64,000 nucleotides of DNA from Snodgrassella alvi wkB2 (GCF_000600005.1 NZ_CP007446.1:2134894-2198893), one strand, 5' to 3'; shown: positions 37,093 through 46,312, numbered from the stretch's first letter. Notes: generated by a model from the sequence alone, not told the origin. Numbers and translations: made by a program.

Positions 37093-37818
37093 TTAATCAG
37101 AAATACAAGCATCAATAGCAGAACAGTGAAGCCATTTTTTAATTATCTTATTTTTTTTTGTTGTATATTCGATCTCATAAAAGTTATTTTTATAATTTAA
37201 TAATTCGATTTTATCCTCCCTAATTAAATATATTTTTGTTTTATTTTTTAAATTTGGAGAATCATATAGATAACTCTTATCCACTGTAAGCTTAAATCCA
37301 TATTCTTCGGGCTGATATTGAGTTAAAAGGAAACGATTCATACAATCATTAATATCTGTTGAAGTATAAAATGTGTTGCAAAATTTTGAAGCATATTTCT
37401 CTGTTAATAGATTGAAATAAATATTATATTGTTTTTGCTCTGGAATTTCAGTGATGTATTTTTGTAATTTAATATTTACTGGTATCTTATTATGATATAT
37501 CAATAAAATTAATTCATTAATAAAAGAATTTTGTTCGCTAATTAAACAGTCTGGATAACTGAATTTATCCTCCTGACCAAAGCGGTAAACATCAATATTA
37601 TCACTTACCCAGTTACATTTTTTATACAACTCACTTTCCCATTCCTCCTGAAAAATATCAATATTTTTTTTTAAAAGAATTTTAGATAATTTATCTATTA
37701 TAGTTGAATTATGTTTTATAGTATTATCCATATCAATGAACATCCTCTCTATTGGACTAATAGAACTAAAAACATTGTTACTCATAAATATTAATATAAT
37801 TAGTAGAATTTTCTTCAT
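37093..37818 (-). CDS. hypothetical secreted protein with C-terminal SH3-like region
   Basis: A 241-residue protein with a signal peptide (MKKILLIILIFMSNNVFSS) and an alpha-helical middle rich in Lys, Asn and Ile containing five to six Cys (KKCNW, PDCLI, KFCNTF, NDCMNRF). The last 60 residues have alternating beta pattern (VDKSYLYDSPNLKNKTKIYL, NNFYEIEYTT, KKWLHCSAIDACISD) like a bacterial SH3 domain. AAAAGGA precedes the ATG. Very AT-rich, alone between two unrelated blocks, probably acquired. Family not recognised. Confidence 0.65.
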   Translation of the reverse strand: MKKILLIILIFMSNNVFSSISPIERMFIDMDNTIKHNSTIIDKLSKILLKKNIDIFQEEWESELYKKCNWVSDNIDVYRFGQEDKFSYPDCLISEQNSFINELILLIYHNKIPVNIKLQKYITEIPEQKQYNIYFNLLTEKYASKFCNTFYTSTDINDCMNRFLLTQYQPEEYGFKLTVDKSYLYDSPNLKNKTKIYLIREDKIELLNYKNNFYEIEYTTKKNKIIKKWLHCSAIDACISD

Positions 37819-38044
37819 TACTATAATCCTTTTTCGAAAAATTTAGCTTCATCTTCTCTTCTTTTAACTAATCCATCTAATTTTTACCTTTAATCATTGA
37901 TAGATGAATTCCAGCACGCATAAAATAGTTTTTGCACAATTATTCTACAGAATAAACATTTCTATTGGCATATTCAAGTCTGTTGATATGTATCAATAAA
38001 CAGGATATTGTTAAGTATACATGGTCATAAAACCATTGCCATAT

Positions 38045-38063
38045 GATAATAATTATTATTTAA
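38045..38063 (+). promoter_or_regulatory. Fur-box-like sequence upstream of chuW
   Basis: GATAATAATTATTATTTAA matches the 19-base Fur consensus at about 13 positions and sits roughly 30 bases before the chuW start. Haem-use operons are typical Fur targets. AT-rich surroundings make a chance match possible. Confidence 0.4.
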
Positions 38064-38093
38064 TTCTTGCAGCTTTCAATTTATGTCTGTGTT

Positions 38094-39476
38094 ATGAAAT
38101 CATTGGATTTAAGCCGTTATTATGCTGCATGTTCTGGTTTACCGTTTCAGGATCGCCGGGCTGTGATGCCATTACGCGCAAGTATGCCACTGGCTGCGGA
38201 AGATATCGAAAAGCAATGGCAACAATTACAGCAAACCAAACTTACCGGCAATAAAAGGCTGATTTATATTCATATCCCCTTTTGTGATACTCACTGCCAG
38301 TTTTGTGGTTTTTACCAGAATCTGCTGCGCAAATTTGATACTGAAGCATATATTGATGCCTTACTAACCGAAATCACTCTGGAAATCAACAATCCGGCAT
38401 TACAGTCTGCACCCATTCATGCGGTTTATTTCGGAGGTGGTACACCATCCGCTCTGCCCGCCGGTCAGCTAGCCCGGGTAATCAGTTTACTGAAACAGTC
38501 ATTACCTCTTGCACCTGATTGTGAAATTACTATTGAAGGACGAATTTCTGATTTCGATGAGGCACGTACAGATAGTTATATAGAGGCAGGTGCAAACCGG
38601 TTTTCAATCGGTATTCAGACTTTCGATACCAATATTCGTCAGAAGCTCGGACGCTTATCCAAACGTGAACAGATTATAGAAACATTTGAACGAATTGCCG
38701 CTAAAGACAGTGTAGCACTGGTGTGCGATCTGATGTTTGGATTACCCGGGCAGACGCCTCAGAGCTGGCAGACAGATTTAGAACTTGCTGCCGGCCTGCC
38801 GCTGGATGGTGTGGATTTGTATGCTCTAAATCTGCTCTCTTCCACACCGCTGGCTAAGCGGGTGGAAAACGGCCAACTTGAATTACCTTCAGTAGCGGAT
38901 AAATGTCATTTTTATTTACAGGGTGAAGCTTTTTTACGCCGGCAGGGCTGGATGCAGCTAAGTAACAGCCATTGGGCTAAAACCACACGTGAACGAAATT
39001 TATATAATCTGCTAATTAAGCAGGGTGCTGATTTCTTTGCATTTGGCTCCGGTGCCGGTGGCCGGCTGGGCGGTCAGTCATTTATGCTGCAACGCGATCT
39101 GGCTGAGTACTACACACAGCTGAAACAAGGCAAAAAACCATTGATGATGCTTACCGGCCAATCTTTACCAGGGGAATGGTTATATCAGCTTCAGGCCGGT
39201 ATAGAACAGGGCCGGGTTGATTTAGCTGCACTGACAACACAGGCTCACTTGTTGGATCCATTACTGGAACAATGGCAGCAGGCGGGTTTACTCGTCAATG
39301 ATGCACGCTGTCTGTTGCTAACACCATCAGGCCGTTTCTGGTCGAGCAATCTGTTACAGGCTTTGCAGCAATTACTATTGTCTTTGAATAATCCGGAACA
39401 TCTTGAGCGGCAGGAAAAAATGATGCAGATGCGCCAAAGCGGAAAACCCGCGCCAGGGCATACCGCTGCTCCGTAA
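38094..39476 (+). CDS. chuW: ChuW/HutW-like radical SAM anaerobilin synthase
   Basis: A radical SAM methyltransferase-type enzyme of about 460 residues, related to coproporphyrinogen dehydrogenase HemN. The [4Fe-4S] Cys motif is IPFCDTHCQFCGFYQN, followed by AVYFGGGTPSAL, ITIEGRISDF and ANRFSIGIQTF. In E. coli O157 ChuW opens haem anaerobically to anaerobilin and releases iron. The ATG at 38094 (MKSLDLSRYYAA) is preferred; an upstream ATG at 38067 would lie almost on the Fur-like box. First of three genes chuW-chuX-chuY. Confidence 0.88.
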   Translation: MKSLDLSRYYAACSGLPFQDRRAVMPLRASMPLAAEDIEKQWQQLQQTKLTGNKRLIYIHIPFCDTHCQFCGFYQNLLRKFDTEAYIDALLTEITLEINNPALQSAPIHAVYFGGGTPSALPAGQLARVISLLKQSLPLAPDCEITIEGRISDFDEARTDSYIEAGANRFSIGIQTFDTNIRQKLGRLSKREQIIETFERIAAKDSVALVCDLMFGLPGQTPQSWQTDLELAAGLPLDGVDLYALNLLSSTPLAKRVENGQLELPSVADKCHFYLQGEAFLRRQGWMQLSNSHWAKTTRERNLYNLLIKQGADFFAFGSGAGGRLGGQSFMLQRDLAEYYTQLKQGKKPLMMLTGQSLPGEWLYQLQAGIEQGRVDLAALTTQAHLLDPLLEQWQQAGLLVNDARCLLLTPSGRFWSSNLLQALQQLLLSLNNPEHLERQEKMMQMRQSGKPAPGHTAAP

Positions 39477-39516
39477 TATCTCAGCGTCAAAACAGTTTTA
39501 ATTTAAGGAAATAAAA

Positions 39517-40020
39517 ATGACTGAACAGTCTGCAAGTAATAATCTTAAACTTTTCATGCAAAGTAACCCGGAAGGTACGCTGGAACAGATTGCCCGGCAA
39601 TATCAGACTAGTTTAACCGCAGTAATTGAAGCCATGCCTGATGCAGTGATGACAGACGGAAGTCAATTTGATACTGTGTGGCAGGAAGTACTTACATGGG
39701 GTGAAATTACTTTTCTGGTTCACACTCCGGATATTATTGCTGAATTTTCCGGTGAACTGCCAGCTGGAAAATATGGTGCCGGTTATTTCAATTTGCAGCA
39801 TAAGCAAGCATTCGGCGGGCATATCCGGGCAGAAAACTGTGCACATATCGCTTTTGTTGAGCGCAGTTTTATGCATATGGCTACCGCGGGAATAATTTTT
39901 CTGAACCGTCAGGGTGAAGCTATGTTTAAAATTTTTGTCGGACGTGATGAACAAAGACAATTAAAAGCACAGCAATTAGATAAATTCAGAATTCTGGCTC
40001 AACGTTTCCGTCCGGACTAA
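39517..40020 (+). CDS. chuX: HutX/ChuX haem carrier protein
   Basis: A 167-residue cytoplasmic haem-binding protein. N-terminal NPEGTLEQIARQY, then LTWGEITFLVHTPDIIAEFSG and AHIAFVERSFMHMATAGIIF, as in HutX/ChuX. It forms a dimer that receives haem and hands it to the degrading enzyme. AAGGAAATAAAA precedes the ATG. It follows chuW by 40 bases and precedes chuY by ten. Confidence 0.88.
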   Translation: MTEQSASNNLKLFMQSNPEGTLEQIARQYQTSLTAVIEAMPDAVMTDGSQFDTVWQEVLTWGEITFLVHTPDIIAEFSGELPAGKYGAGYFNLQHKQAFGGHIRAENCAHIAFVERSFMHMATAGIIFLNRQGEAMFKIFVGRDEQRQLKAQQLDKFRILAQRFRPD

Positions 40021-40030
40021 GGAAAAACTG

Positions 40031-40675
40031 ATGAAAACGCTATTATTGTTCGGGGTGAGCCCTAAAAAAGGCACCGGCTATCAGGTATTACAGCTGGCAT
40101 TACAGCAATCATCTGAATGGTGCTGCGCGGCACTGGTACGCGATGCCGCTTTTGCCGCTGAATTAAACCGGCAGGGTATGCAGACTGTGGTTGGTGATGC
40201 TACCGATGAATCCAGTGTCAAAGAAATATGCCGGCTTGCCGGTACCAATACCATAATTGTTTCTACTCTGGGTGGATCAGCTGGCGCACATTATCTGGCA
40301 CAGCGCCTGATTATTGATACAGCTGAACAAGCTGGTATCTCCCGGATGCTGCTGGTTACCTCTCTGGGCTGCGGCGACTCATGGCATACTATGTCTGAAC
40401 GCGCAAAAACTGCTTTCGGGCATGCTGTACGGGAAAAATCTCTGGCAGAAGTATGGCTGCAAACCAGTAAGCTGAATTATGAAATTCTGCGTCCGGGCGG
40501 TTTATCTAATGGTGACGTTACTGGCACAGGTAAATGTTTTTATCAGCAGGAGGTACATGGTTTTATTCATCGTACTGAACTGGCTAATATCATTATGCAA
40601 AGAATCAGTGCCAGTGTTCTGGACAACCGCATTTATGCAGTCGTTGATCCGAGGTTAACTTCTGACAATAATTAG
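40031..40675 (+). CDS. chuY: ChuY-like NAD(P)H-binding anaerobilin reductase
   Basis: A 214-residue Rossmann-fold protein (atypical short-chain dehydrogenase/NmrA type). The start MKTLLLFGVSPKKGTGYQVLQLAL replaces the usual GxxGxxG dinucleotide loop. VVGDATDES, VSTLGGSAGAHYL, LLVTSLGCG and EILRPGGLSNG are family segments. In the chu locus ChuY reduces anaerobilin with NADPH. Gene order W-X-Y with tight spacing supports that role here; sequence alone would only say NAD(P)H-binding protein. AAGGAAAAACTG is its ribosome site. Confidence 0.8.
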   Translation: MKTLLLFGVSPKKGTGYQVLQLALQQSSEWCCAALVRDAAFAAELNRQGMQTVVGDATDESSVKEICRLAGTNTIIVSTLGGSAGAHYLAQRLIIDTAEQAGISRMLLVTSLGCGDSWHTMSERAKTAFGHAVREKSLAEVWLQTSKLNYEILRPGGLSNGDVTGTGKCFYQQEVHGFIHRTELANIIMQRISASVLDNRIYAVVDPRLTSDNN

Positions 40676-40693
40676 AGCATATTTGCGCCTGTA

Positions 40694-40716
40694 TGTGGAT
40701 AACTTAGTTATCCACA
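40694..40716. promoter_or_regulatory. inverted pair of perfect DnaA boxes
   Basis: TGTGGATAA (40694-40702) and TTATCCACA (40708-40716) form a 23-base near-perfect palindrome with five bases between the boxes, in the spacer between chuY and yjdM. Each is an exact match to the high-affinity DnaA box. It might titrate DnaA or regulate a gene; it is not beside dnaA. Confidence 0.5.
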
Positions 40717-40722
40717 GATCAA

Positions 40723-40775
40723 AACCCACCTTATCTGCAATTAAAAATTGGCAGACATGGTGGGTTTTGTGTACG
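40723..40775. terminator. terminator between chuY and yjdM
   Basis: AAAACCCACC and GGTGGGTTTT outer arms with an inner TCTGC / GCAGA stem, between converging genes; a run of T follows at about 40781. Confidence 0.7.
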
Positions 40776-40793
40776 TACCTTTTTAAAAAAATA

Positions 40794-41132
40794 TCAGGCC
40801 TTTTTCACAAAGCACGCTTTAAGCATGATTTTCATGCCGTCAATTTTACAATCAATTTCATGATCGCCTTCAACCAGACGAATACCTTTAGCTTTGGCAC
40901 CTTTTTTCAGAACAGTGCTACTACCTTTAAGCTTAAGGTCTTTAATCAGAATAACGTCGTCACCAGTCGACAACGGATTACCGTTACTGTCTTTAACATC
41001 AAGCTCTTGTGATGAGCCGGTATTGCTGGCAGCATCCCATTCGTGTCCGCATTCCAGGCAGACAGTAAAGCTACCATCAAAATAATTCTGTTCGCTGGCA
41101 CATTGCGGGCAGATTGGGGTTGATTCAGACAT
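40794..41132 (-). CDS. yjdM: zinc-ribbon protein YjdM (PhnA)
   Basis: A 112-residue cytoplasmic protein. The N-terminal zinc ribbon has CPQC and CLECGHEW. The C-terminal PhnA domain has DSNGNPLSTGDDVILIKDLKLKGSS, GAKAKGIRLVEGDHEIDCKIDGMKIML. Despite the old name it does not appear to be required for phosphonate use; molecular role unsettled. AAAGGTG precedes the ATG. Confidence 0.92.
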   Translation of the reverse strand: MSESTPICPQCASEQNYFDGSFTVCLECGHEWDAASNTGSSQELDVKDSNGNPLSTGDDVILIKDLKLKGSSTVLKKGAKAKGIRLVEGDHEIDCKIDGMKIMLKACFVKKA

Positions 41133-41252
41133 GGTTACACCTTTGCGATGGTAAAAGCGGCGATTGTACCTAATTTTGCTACAACTACCACATTTTTATG
41201 TACTTGCTCTGCTTTTTTTGCAGCTTTTGCACAGCTATACTGAATAATATGC

Positions 41253-42035
41253 CTAATTACGGTATTGCTGAGCTGTTTTTTCTGAACGTTTGAACACCAG
41301 TTCATCCTCACTTGATTCATGTGCAACAAACTGGTAACCATGCTCATTGAATTCATGCAGCATTTTAGGTGAGTGCAGTTTATTGCGTACAATAAAGCGA
41401 GTCATCAATCCCATGGCTTCTTTCGCATAAGCATTAACATTCATGTATTTACCCGCTTTTTCATCCAGAAAAACCGGTTTAATTACCTGTGCTTTAAGTT
41501 TATCCTTATCTATTGCTTTGAAATAATTATCAAAAGCTAAATCAATGATGGTTTCAGTTTCGATTTGATTCAAATGGCTGGTCAGGGTTTCATGCCAGAA
41601 GTGATACAAATTAATACCTTCAGGATTCTCCAGACGTACATTCATGCTCAGGCGGTAGGGCTGGATTAAATCCAGCGGACGCAATATGCCGTACAAACCG
41701 GAAAGAATACATACAGCGGTTTGCATATAATCCAGTTCATGCAGGGATAAATCACTGACTTTCAGGCTGGTGTAGATATCACCACTATAGGCAAAAATCG
41801 CCTGTAAAGCATTATCAGGGGTAAATGGCGTATGCCAGTCCTGAAAACGCTGCTGATTAAGCTCAGCCAGATGCGAGCTGATGTGCATCAATTCCTCCAG
41901 CTGTTTCACACTTAGCTTACGACAATAATGTACTAACTGTTCGCTCTGTTTAAGAAACTGTGGCTGAGTATACTTTTCACTCAGGCGTGGATTAGCAAAA
42001 TCCTGACTGGTGGGTGCAGCGATAATGGTTAACAT
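41253..42035 (-). CDS. yaaA: peroxide stress protein YaaA (DUF328/UPF0246)
   Basis: A 260-residue DNA-binding protein that in E. coli lowers free iron during peroxide stress. Family segments: SDLSLHELDYMQTAVCILSGLYGILRPLD in pieces, PYRLSMNVRLENPEG, LYHFWHETLTSHL, IDLAFDNYFKAID and MNVNAYAKEAMGLMTRFIVRN. The start has AGGAGG ahead. The N-terminal MLTIIAAPTSQDF differs from the usual ISPAKTLDF, a mild oddity. Its iron link agrees with the neighbouring haem operon. Confidence 0.93.
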   Translation of the reverse strand: MLTIIAAPTSQDFANPRLSEKYTQPQFLKQSEQLVHYCRKLSVKQLEELMHISSHLAELNQQRFQDWHTPFTPDNALQAIFAYSGDIYTSLKVSDLSLHELDYMQTAVCILSGLYGILRPLDLIQPYRLSMNVRLENPEGINLYHFWHETLTSHLNQIETETIIDLAFDNYFKAIDKDKLKAQVIKPVFLDEKAGKYMNVNAYAKEAMGLMTRFIVRNKLHSPKMLHEFNEHGYQFVAHESSEDELVFKRSEKTAQQYRN

Positions 42036-42314
42036 ACGGCCTCCTGTTCAATCACTGGTACACATTTATGCTCATCATGGTGAAATAAAATATTATTATC
42101 AATCAGATAATGCATAAAAACTCGATATCACCACTTTACCTGAGAAAATATTGTCAGCAGAACACAATAGCCCGAATTTAGCATAATGCTACATATATAT
42201 TACATTTCAGTAACGTATATGTCTCTCCAGGTAAACACTTTACTGAACCGAAAAACAGATTGCTAACTACAATGGAGAAAATAAAGAAAAAATTAATTTA
42301 CTGACGGCCGGAGA
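42036..42314. other. intergenic region between yaaA and the aldehyde dehydrogenase
   Basis: Upstream region of yaaA; AT-rich, no recognised OxyR site or RNA. Confidence 0.4.
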
Positions 42315-42349
42315 TAAAAAACAGGGCTGCACACTGTCAGCCCTGTTTT
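42315..42349 (-). terminator. aldehyde dehydrogenase terminator
   Basis: AACAGGGCTG and CAGCCCTGTT arms with an eight-base loop; a run of T follows on the minus strand. Confidence 0.8.
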
Positions 42350-42365
42350 GCTTTATTTGCTCTGC

Positions 42366-43757
42366 TTAGAATTCACCGTCAATATCGGCAATACTTACCA
42401 GCTTAGCATTAACAAATTCTTTTAAGCCCAGATCCAGTAATTCACGTCCGAATCCGGAACGTTTCACCCCACCGAAAGGTAAATCAGCTTTTACCATGGT
42501 TGGATGATTAATAAATACCATACCGGTATCAATCTGCTGAGCCAGCTGTGCACCGCGTTCTTCGTCAGCAGTAAAGATAGATCCGCCCAATCCGTACGGG
42601 CTATCGTTAGCAATCTCGATAGCGTGTGCTGCATCTTTAGCACGGTAAATTGAAGAAACCGGACCAAAGAATTCCCAGTGACGTGCCGGATTATCCGGCT
42701 GAATATTGGTCAGAATAACCGGCCGGAAGAAACAGCCCTGAGCAGGCATATCCAGCGGGATTTCCTCAGCGTGCGCACCAAGCTTAACTGCTTCATCCAG
42801 CTGCTGCTGTAAACCAGTAACGGCTGAACGTGAAGACAGAGGAGCCAGTGTTGTGGCTGCATCCATCGGATCACCCATGCGCAATTGCTGCACACCCTGA
42901 CGATACAAACTCAGGAAACGGTCGTATACACCATCTTCTACAATAATACGCTTGGCACTGACACATACCTGACCGGCATTCCAGTGACGTCCGAAGACAG
43001 CCCATTTAGCTGCTTTTTCGATATCTGCGTCATTGAGTACGATGAACGCATCTGCACCACCCAGTTCGAGGGTACATTTTTTCACTGCGGCTCCGGCCTG
43101 AGCGGCAACAATGGCACCGGCACTTTCAGAGCCAGTCAGCGCTACACCGCGTACACGCGGATCTGCAATAATTTTGGCCAGTTGAGCATGAGTTGGATAG
43201 AGATTCTGGAAAGCACCGGCCATTAAACCGGCCTGAAGGAACATCGCCTCCATTTTCGCTGCACACTGAGGTACATTAGAAGCATGTTTCAGCACAATCA
43301 CATTACCGGCAGCCAGTTGCGGGGCTGCAATACGTGCTATCTGGTAATAAGGGAAGTTCCATGGCTCAACAGCCAGAATAATACCCTGCGGAGCAAATTC
43401 AATACGGGCACGATTACCTTTATTGGATGTAACCGGTAACACTTCCGGCTGAAGCTGCCGTTCAGCATTAACTGCATAATATTCAAGAATCTGTGCTGAC
43501 AGCTCAGTTTCTGCTTTAGCTTCACTAAACAGTTTACCCATTTCCAGTGTGAGTAAACTGGCATATTCTTCAATATTAGCCCGCAGAATATCAGCAGCGT
43601 TTTGCAGAATACGCGCACGCTGGGCAAATGTAGTAGTTTTCCACTGATGGAAAGCGGCATCAGCATGATTTAATGCTGCTTCCAGCTCAATATCGGTAGT
43701 ATCAGAAAATGCCTTTACCTGTTGCTCGGTATAAGGATTGGTACTAGCGTACGCCAT
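42366..43757 (-). CDS. NAD(P)-dependent aldehyde dehydrogenase, succinate-semialdehyde type
   Basis: A 463-residue member of the aldehyde dehydrogenase superfamily. VEPWNFPYYQIAR is the cofactor region, VALTGSESAGA the Rossmann Gly loop, LELGGADAF carries the general-base Glu, and GQVCVSAKR the catalytic Cys. PFGGVKRSGFGRELLDLGLKEFVNAKLV is the typical oligomerisation end. Closest in feel to the YneI/Sad group that oxidises succinate semialdehyde. The ATG at 43757 has GAGAGG ahead. Alone; the substrate is not proven by neighbours. Confidence 0.87.
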   Translation of the reverse strand: MAYASTNPYTEQQVKAFSDTTDIELEAALNHADAAFHQWKTTTFAQRARILQNAADILRANIEEYASLLTLEMGKLFSEAKAETELSAQILEYYAVNAERQLQPEVLPVTSNKGNRARIEFAPQGIILAVEPWNFPYYQIARIAAPQLAAGNVIVLKHASNVPQCAAKMEAMFLQAGLMAGAFQNLYPTHAQLAKIIADPRVRGVALTGSESAGAIVAAQAGAAVKKCTLELGGADAFIVLNDADIEKAAKWAVFGRHWNAGQVCVSAKRIIVEDGVYDRFLSLYRQGVQQLRMGDPMDAATTLAPLSSRSAVTGLQQQLDEAVKLGAHAEEIPLDMPAQGCFFRPVILTNIQPDNPARHWEFFGPVSSIYRAKDAAHAIEIANDSPYGLGGSIFTADEERGAQLAQQIDTGMVFINHPTMVKADLPFGGVKRSGFGRELLDLGLKEFVNAKLVSIADIDGEF

Positions 43758-44243
43758 ATAATTACCTCTCATGAGTAAAAGTTACACCACGGTTACTGCC
43801 CTGTTGGCTATTTTTGGTGTGCCGCCGGTACGGGCAGGTTCTGAAACAATTACAGTGTTTACTATGAAGAAATGGTTATGTGCCTGATGTGTGCTGCCGC
43901 TGTTAATTATCTTTTGTAAGCCTGATACAGGCTACCGGCAACATTAATTTTCCTGTCTGTTATCACTTTAGCATGATTATGTATTAATTGAGTTTAACAA
44001 TAATTTACCACAACAGCAAGCGTACCGTAAACTAACAAATCCCGGCATGCTGTCTTAGTGCATTAGTGCATTAGTGTATTAGCTAAATACCATAGCAACT
44101 GGTATGTGCAAGGATAATAATGCATCAGTCAATAATTTCTTCGCAGGCAATAATCGAAATTTTTGTTTCCTGAAACTCTCTTGCAGTAGCAGCACAGCAC
44201 GCATAAACTGTTTTAACATTTAATCATTCATAAGGATGTACAA
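43758..44243. other. intergenic region with a short tandem repeat
   Basis: About 490 bases between two divergent genes. At 44055-44082 there are three and a half copies of the eight-base unit TTAGTGCA. No gene or RNA recognised. Confidence 0.5.
44055..44082. repeat. eight-base tandem repeat, 3.5 copies
   Basis: TTAGTGCA, TTAGTGCA, TTAGTGTA, TTAG. It lies about 160 bases before the flavodoxin gene, so copy-number change might alter promoter spacing, but it is short. Confidence 0.6.
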
Positions 44244-44795
44244 ATGAGTAAACTGGCGATAGTGGTTTTTTCCGGTTACGGTCATACTCGTAAAATAGCT
44301 GAAGCAGCCGCTGCAGATACCGATGCAGTACTGGTTGAAATTGATGCTAATGGTGATCTGGACAATGATCAGTGGCAACAGCTTCACGACGCCAAAGGGA
44401 TTATTTTTGCCGCACCTACTTATATGGGCAATGTACCCTGGCAATTCAAAAAATTTGCTGATGCCACTTCAGGACTGTGGGCAGAGCGCGCATGGCAAAA
44501 TAAAGTATTTGGCGGATTTACCAATAGTGCCAGCTTTAACGGTGACAAACAGGTTACGCTTCTCTGGATGCAGACACTGGCCGCACAGCACGGCGGTATC
44601 TGGGTAAGTCTGGGACTGTTACCGGCCAATAACAAAGAAGCAGACCGTAATGATATTAATGTACTCGGAGGCTCTGGAGGAGCGCTGATACAAACACCGG
44701 CAGATGCCAGCGTAGATGAAATTCCGCGCGGCGATATTGAAACCGTTAAAATCTACGTAGCACGGGTAAGCGAAATCATCAATAAATTAGCTTAA
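44244..44795 (+). CDS. flavodoxin/NAD(P)H-dependent oxidoreductase (WrbA-like fold)
   Basis: A 183-residue FMN protein. The phosphate loop is VVFSGYGHTRKIAEAAA; AAPTYMGNVPWQFKKFADATSG and VFGGFTNSASFNGDKQVTLLWMQTLAAQHGG carry the second and third FMN-contact loops. Flavodoxin-like reductases of this type reduce quinones. Divergent from the aldehyde dehydrogenase. AAGGATG lies upstream of the ATG. Confidence 0.85.
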   Translation: MSKLAIVVFSGYGHTRKIAEAAAADTDAVLVEIDANGDLDNDQWQQLHDAKGIIFAAPTYMGNVPWQFKKFADATSGLWAERAWQNKVFGGFTNSASFNGDKQVTLLWMQTLAAQHGGIWVSLGLLPANNKEADRNDINVLGGSGGALIQTPADASVDEIPRGDIETVKIYVARVSEIINKLA

Positions 44796-44820
44796 TCGTT
44801 TTTAAGCTAATTTCGAATTT

Positions 44821-44871
44821 CAGCCCGTTATCTGTTTTTGCCGGTTAATGGCAGTAACAGATAACAGGCTG
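44821..44871. terminator. bidirectional terminator between flavodoxin and TerC genes
   Basis: CAGCC-GTTATCTGT and ACAGATAAC-GGCTG arms with an inner GCC/GGC stem, between converging genes. Confidence 0.75.
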
Positions 44872-44897
44872 TTTAAATAAATATCACCTATTATTAA

Positions 44898-45875
44898 TTA
44901 AGCTGATGGTTGTTGTCTGGTTTTCCACCATGAAGCAAGTATAGCAATCATTAAAGCACTAAACACGACAGTCAGTGAAGCAAAAGAAGGAATATGCCAC
45001 CATTTGGCCACCAGCATTTTGCCGCCAATAAAAGTTAAAACCACAGCCAGCCCGTATTTGAGATAGATAAATTTTTCTACTACATTGGCGAGTAAAAAAT
45101 ACATCGCACGCAGCCCCAGTACCGCAAAGATATTGGAAGTAAAAACAATAAATGGGTCAGTGGTGACGGCAAATACTGCCGGAATACTGTCAACAGCAAA
45201 AACAACATCACTTAATTCAATCACAATCAAAGTAAGCAGCAAAGGAGTTGCCATACGCTGACCGTTTTCAACGGTAAAGAATTTTTCCCGGTTTAACTGC
45301 CCGCTAACACGCATATACCGGTGCAGCCAGCCTATCAGCGGATTATCGGCCAGACCTTTATCTTCCGCCTTTTCAGGCAGCATCAGCTTAATCCCGCTAT
45401 AAAGCAAAAATATACCAAACAGATACAATACCCATTCAAAACGGCTGACCAGTACTGCACCCAGAGCCACCATAATGGCGCGTAGTAAAATAGCGCCCAG
45501 TACACCGTAAAGCAAAACACGATGCTGGTACTCAGCCGGCACTTTGAAATAACCGAATATCAGAATAAATACAAAGATATTATCGACTGAGAGTGATTTT
45601 TCCAAAACATAACCTGTCAGAAAATCCATCACCGAATCTGCTGCTATAGCCGGACCGGCGGCAGGATTATGTGCCAGCTCAAAATACAGCCAGGCAGCAA
45701 ATCCGAGAGAGACAGTAATCCAGACTGTTGTCCATAGCAGAGCTTCTTTGGTACTAACCCGATGCACTCCCTCTTTTTTCAATGTAAGCATATCAATTGC
45801 AATCATCACAATGACAATCACGATAAATACGCCATAGAATAAAGGTGTACCGACAGAATTCAGGTGTAGCTGCAT
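44898..45875 (-). CDS. TerC/Alx family membrane protein
   Basis: A 325-residue inner-membrane protein with eight to nine helices. Conserved acidic residues in helices: IAIDMLTLKK, VLEKSLSVDNIFVFILIFGYF, and LIVIELSDVVFAVDSIPAVFAVT. Members export manganese or load metal onto exported enzymes. E. coli alx is preceded by a Mn/pH-responsive (yybP-ykoY) RNA; I could not find its conserved GGGGAGUAG-type loop in the leader here. AGGAAA precedes the ATG. Confidence 0.9.
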   Translation of the reverse strand: MQLHLNSVGTPLFYGVFIVIVIVMIAIDMLTLKKEGVHRVSTKEALLWTTVWITVSLGFAAWLYFELAHNPAAGPAIAADSVMDFLTGYVLEKSLSVDNIFVFILIFGYFKVPAEYQHRVLLYGVLGAILLRAIMVALGAVLVSRFEWVLYLFGIFLLYSGIKLMLPEKAEDKGLADNPLIGWLHRYMRVSGQLNREKFFTVENGQRMATPLLLTLIVIELSDVVFAVDSIPAVFAVTTDPFIVFTSNIFAVLGLRAMYFLLANVVEKFIYLKYGLAVVLTFIGGKMLVAKWWHIPSFASLTVVFSALMIAILASWWKTRQQPSA

Positions 45876-46312
45876 AAGTTTTTCCTGCTAAATATTTTTA
45901 TCATAAAAAATCTGGTAACCATACCAGTTATCAGAATCAGCAGTCAGGTAAATGGCTTTATACCGGCTGCTATTCGAACAATAGCATATTCGGCAGAAAA
46001 GATAATCCCCCCTGCTGATAATTGTTTTAAGCAGATTCTGCATTCCGCCTCTGCCAGGAATCAAGAGAAGATATTCAGAATTATTTTTAGCGGAACAGAT
46101 AATCTATGCCGTACATGATTTTCTAATAGTTAAATATAATAATTCAGTTTGGTTATAAGATTACAAAGCCAGCTTTACTATTTTTCATATCCGGATATAA
46201 ATTAGTCTGCTGGCAATTTATGTTTTTTGATTTTCGCATCCGGCCTGTTTTCCGGAACTGAACCTTTTAAAACTATAAAACCGGCAAAGTTTAAATAATT
46301 AATGATGAATAA
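45876..46312. other. leader/intergenic region of the TerC gene
   Basis: A long non-coding spacer of about 440 bases. It contains several short inverted repeats, including a run of six G on the minus strand near 46005-46010, but no recognised riboswitch. Confidence 0.4.

Noticed and set aside
45876-46150. yybP-ykoY manganese riboswitch before the TerC gene
   Set aside because: The leader is long and contains a G run, but the conserved GGGGAGUAG-type loops could not be found.
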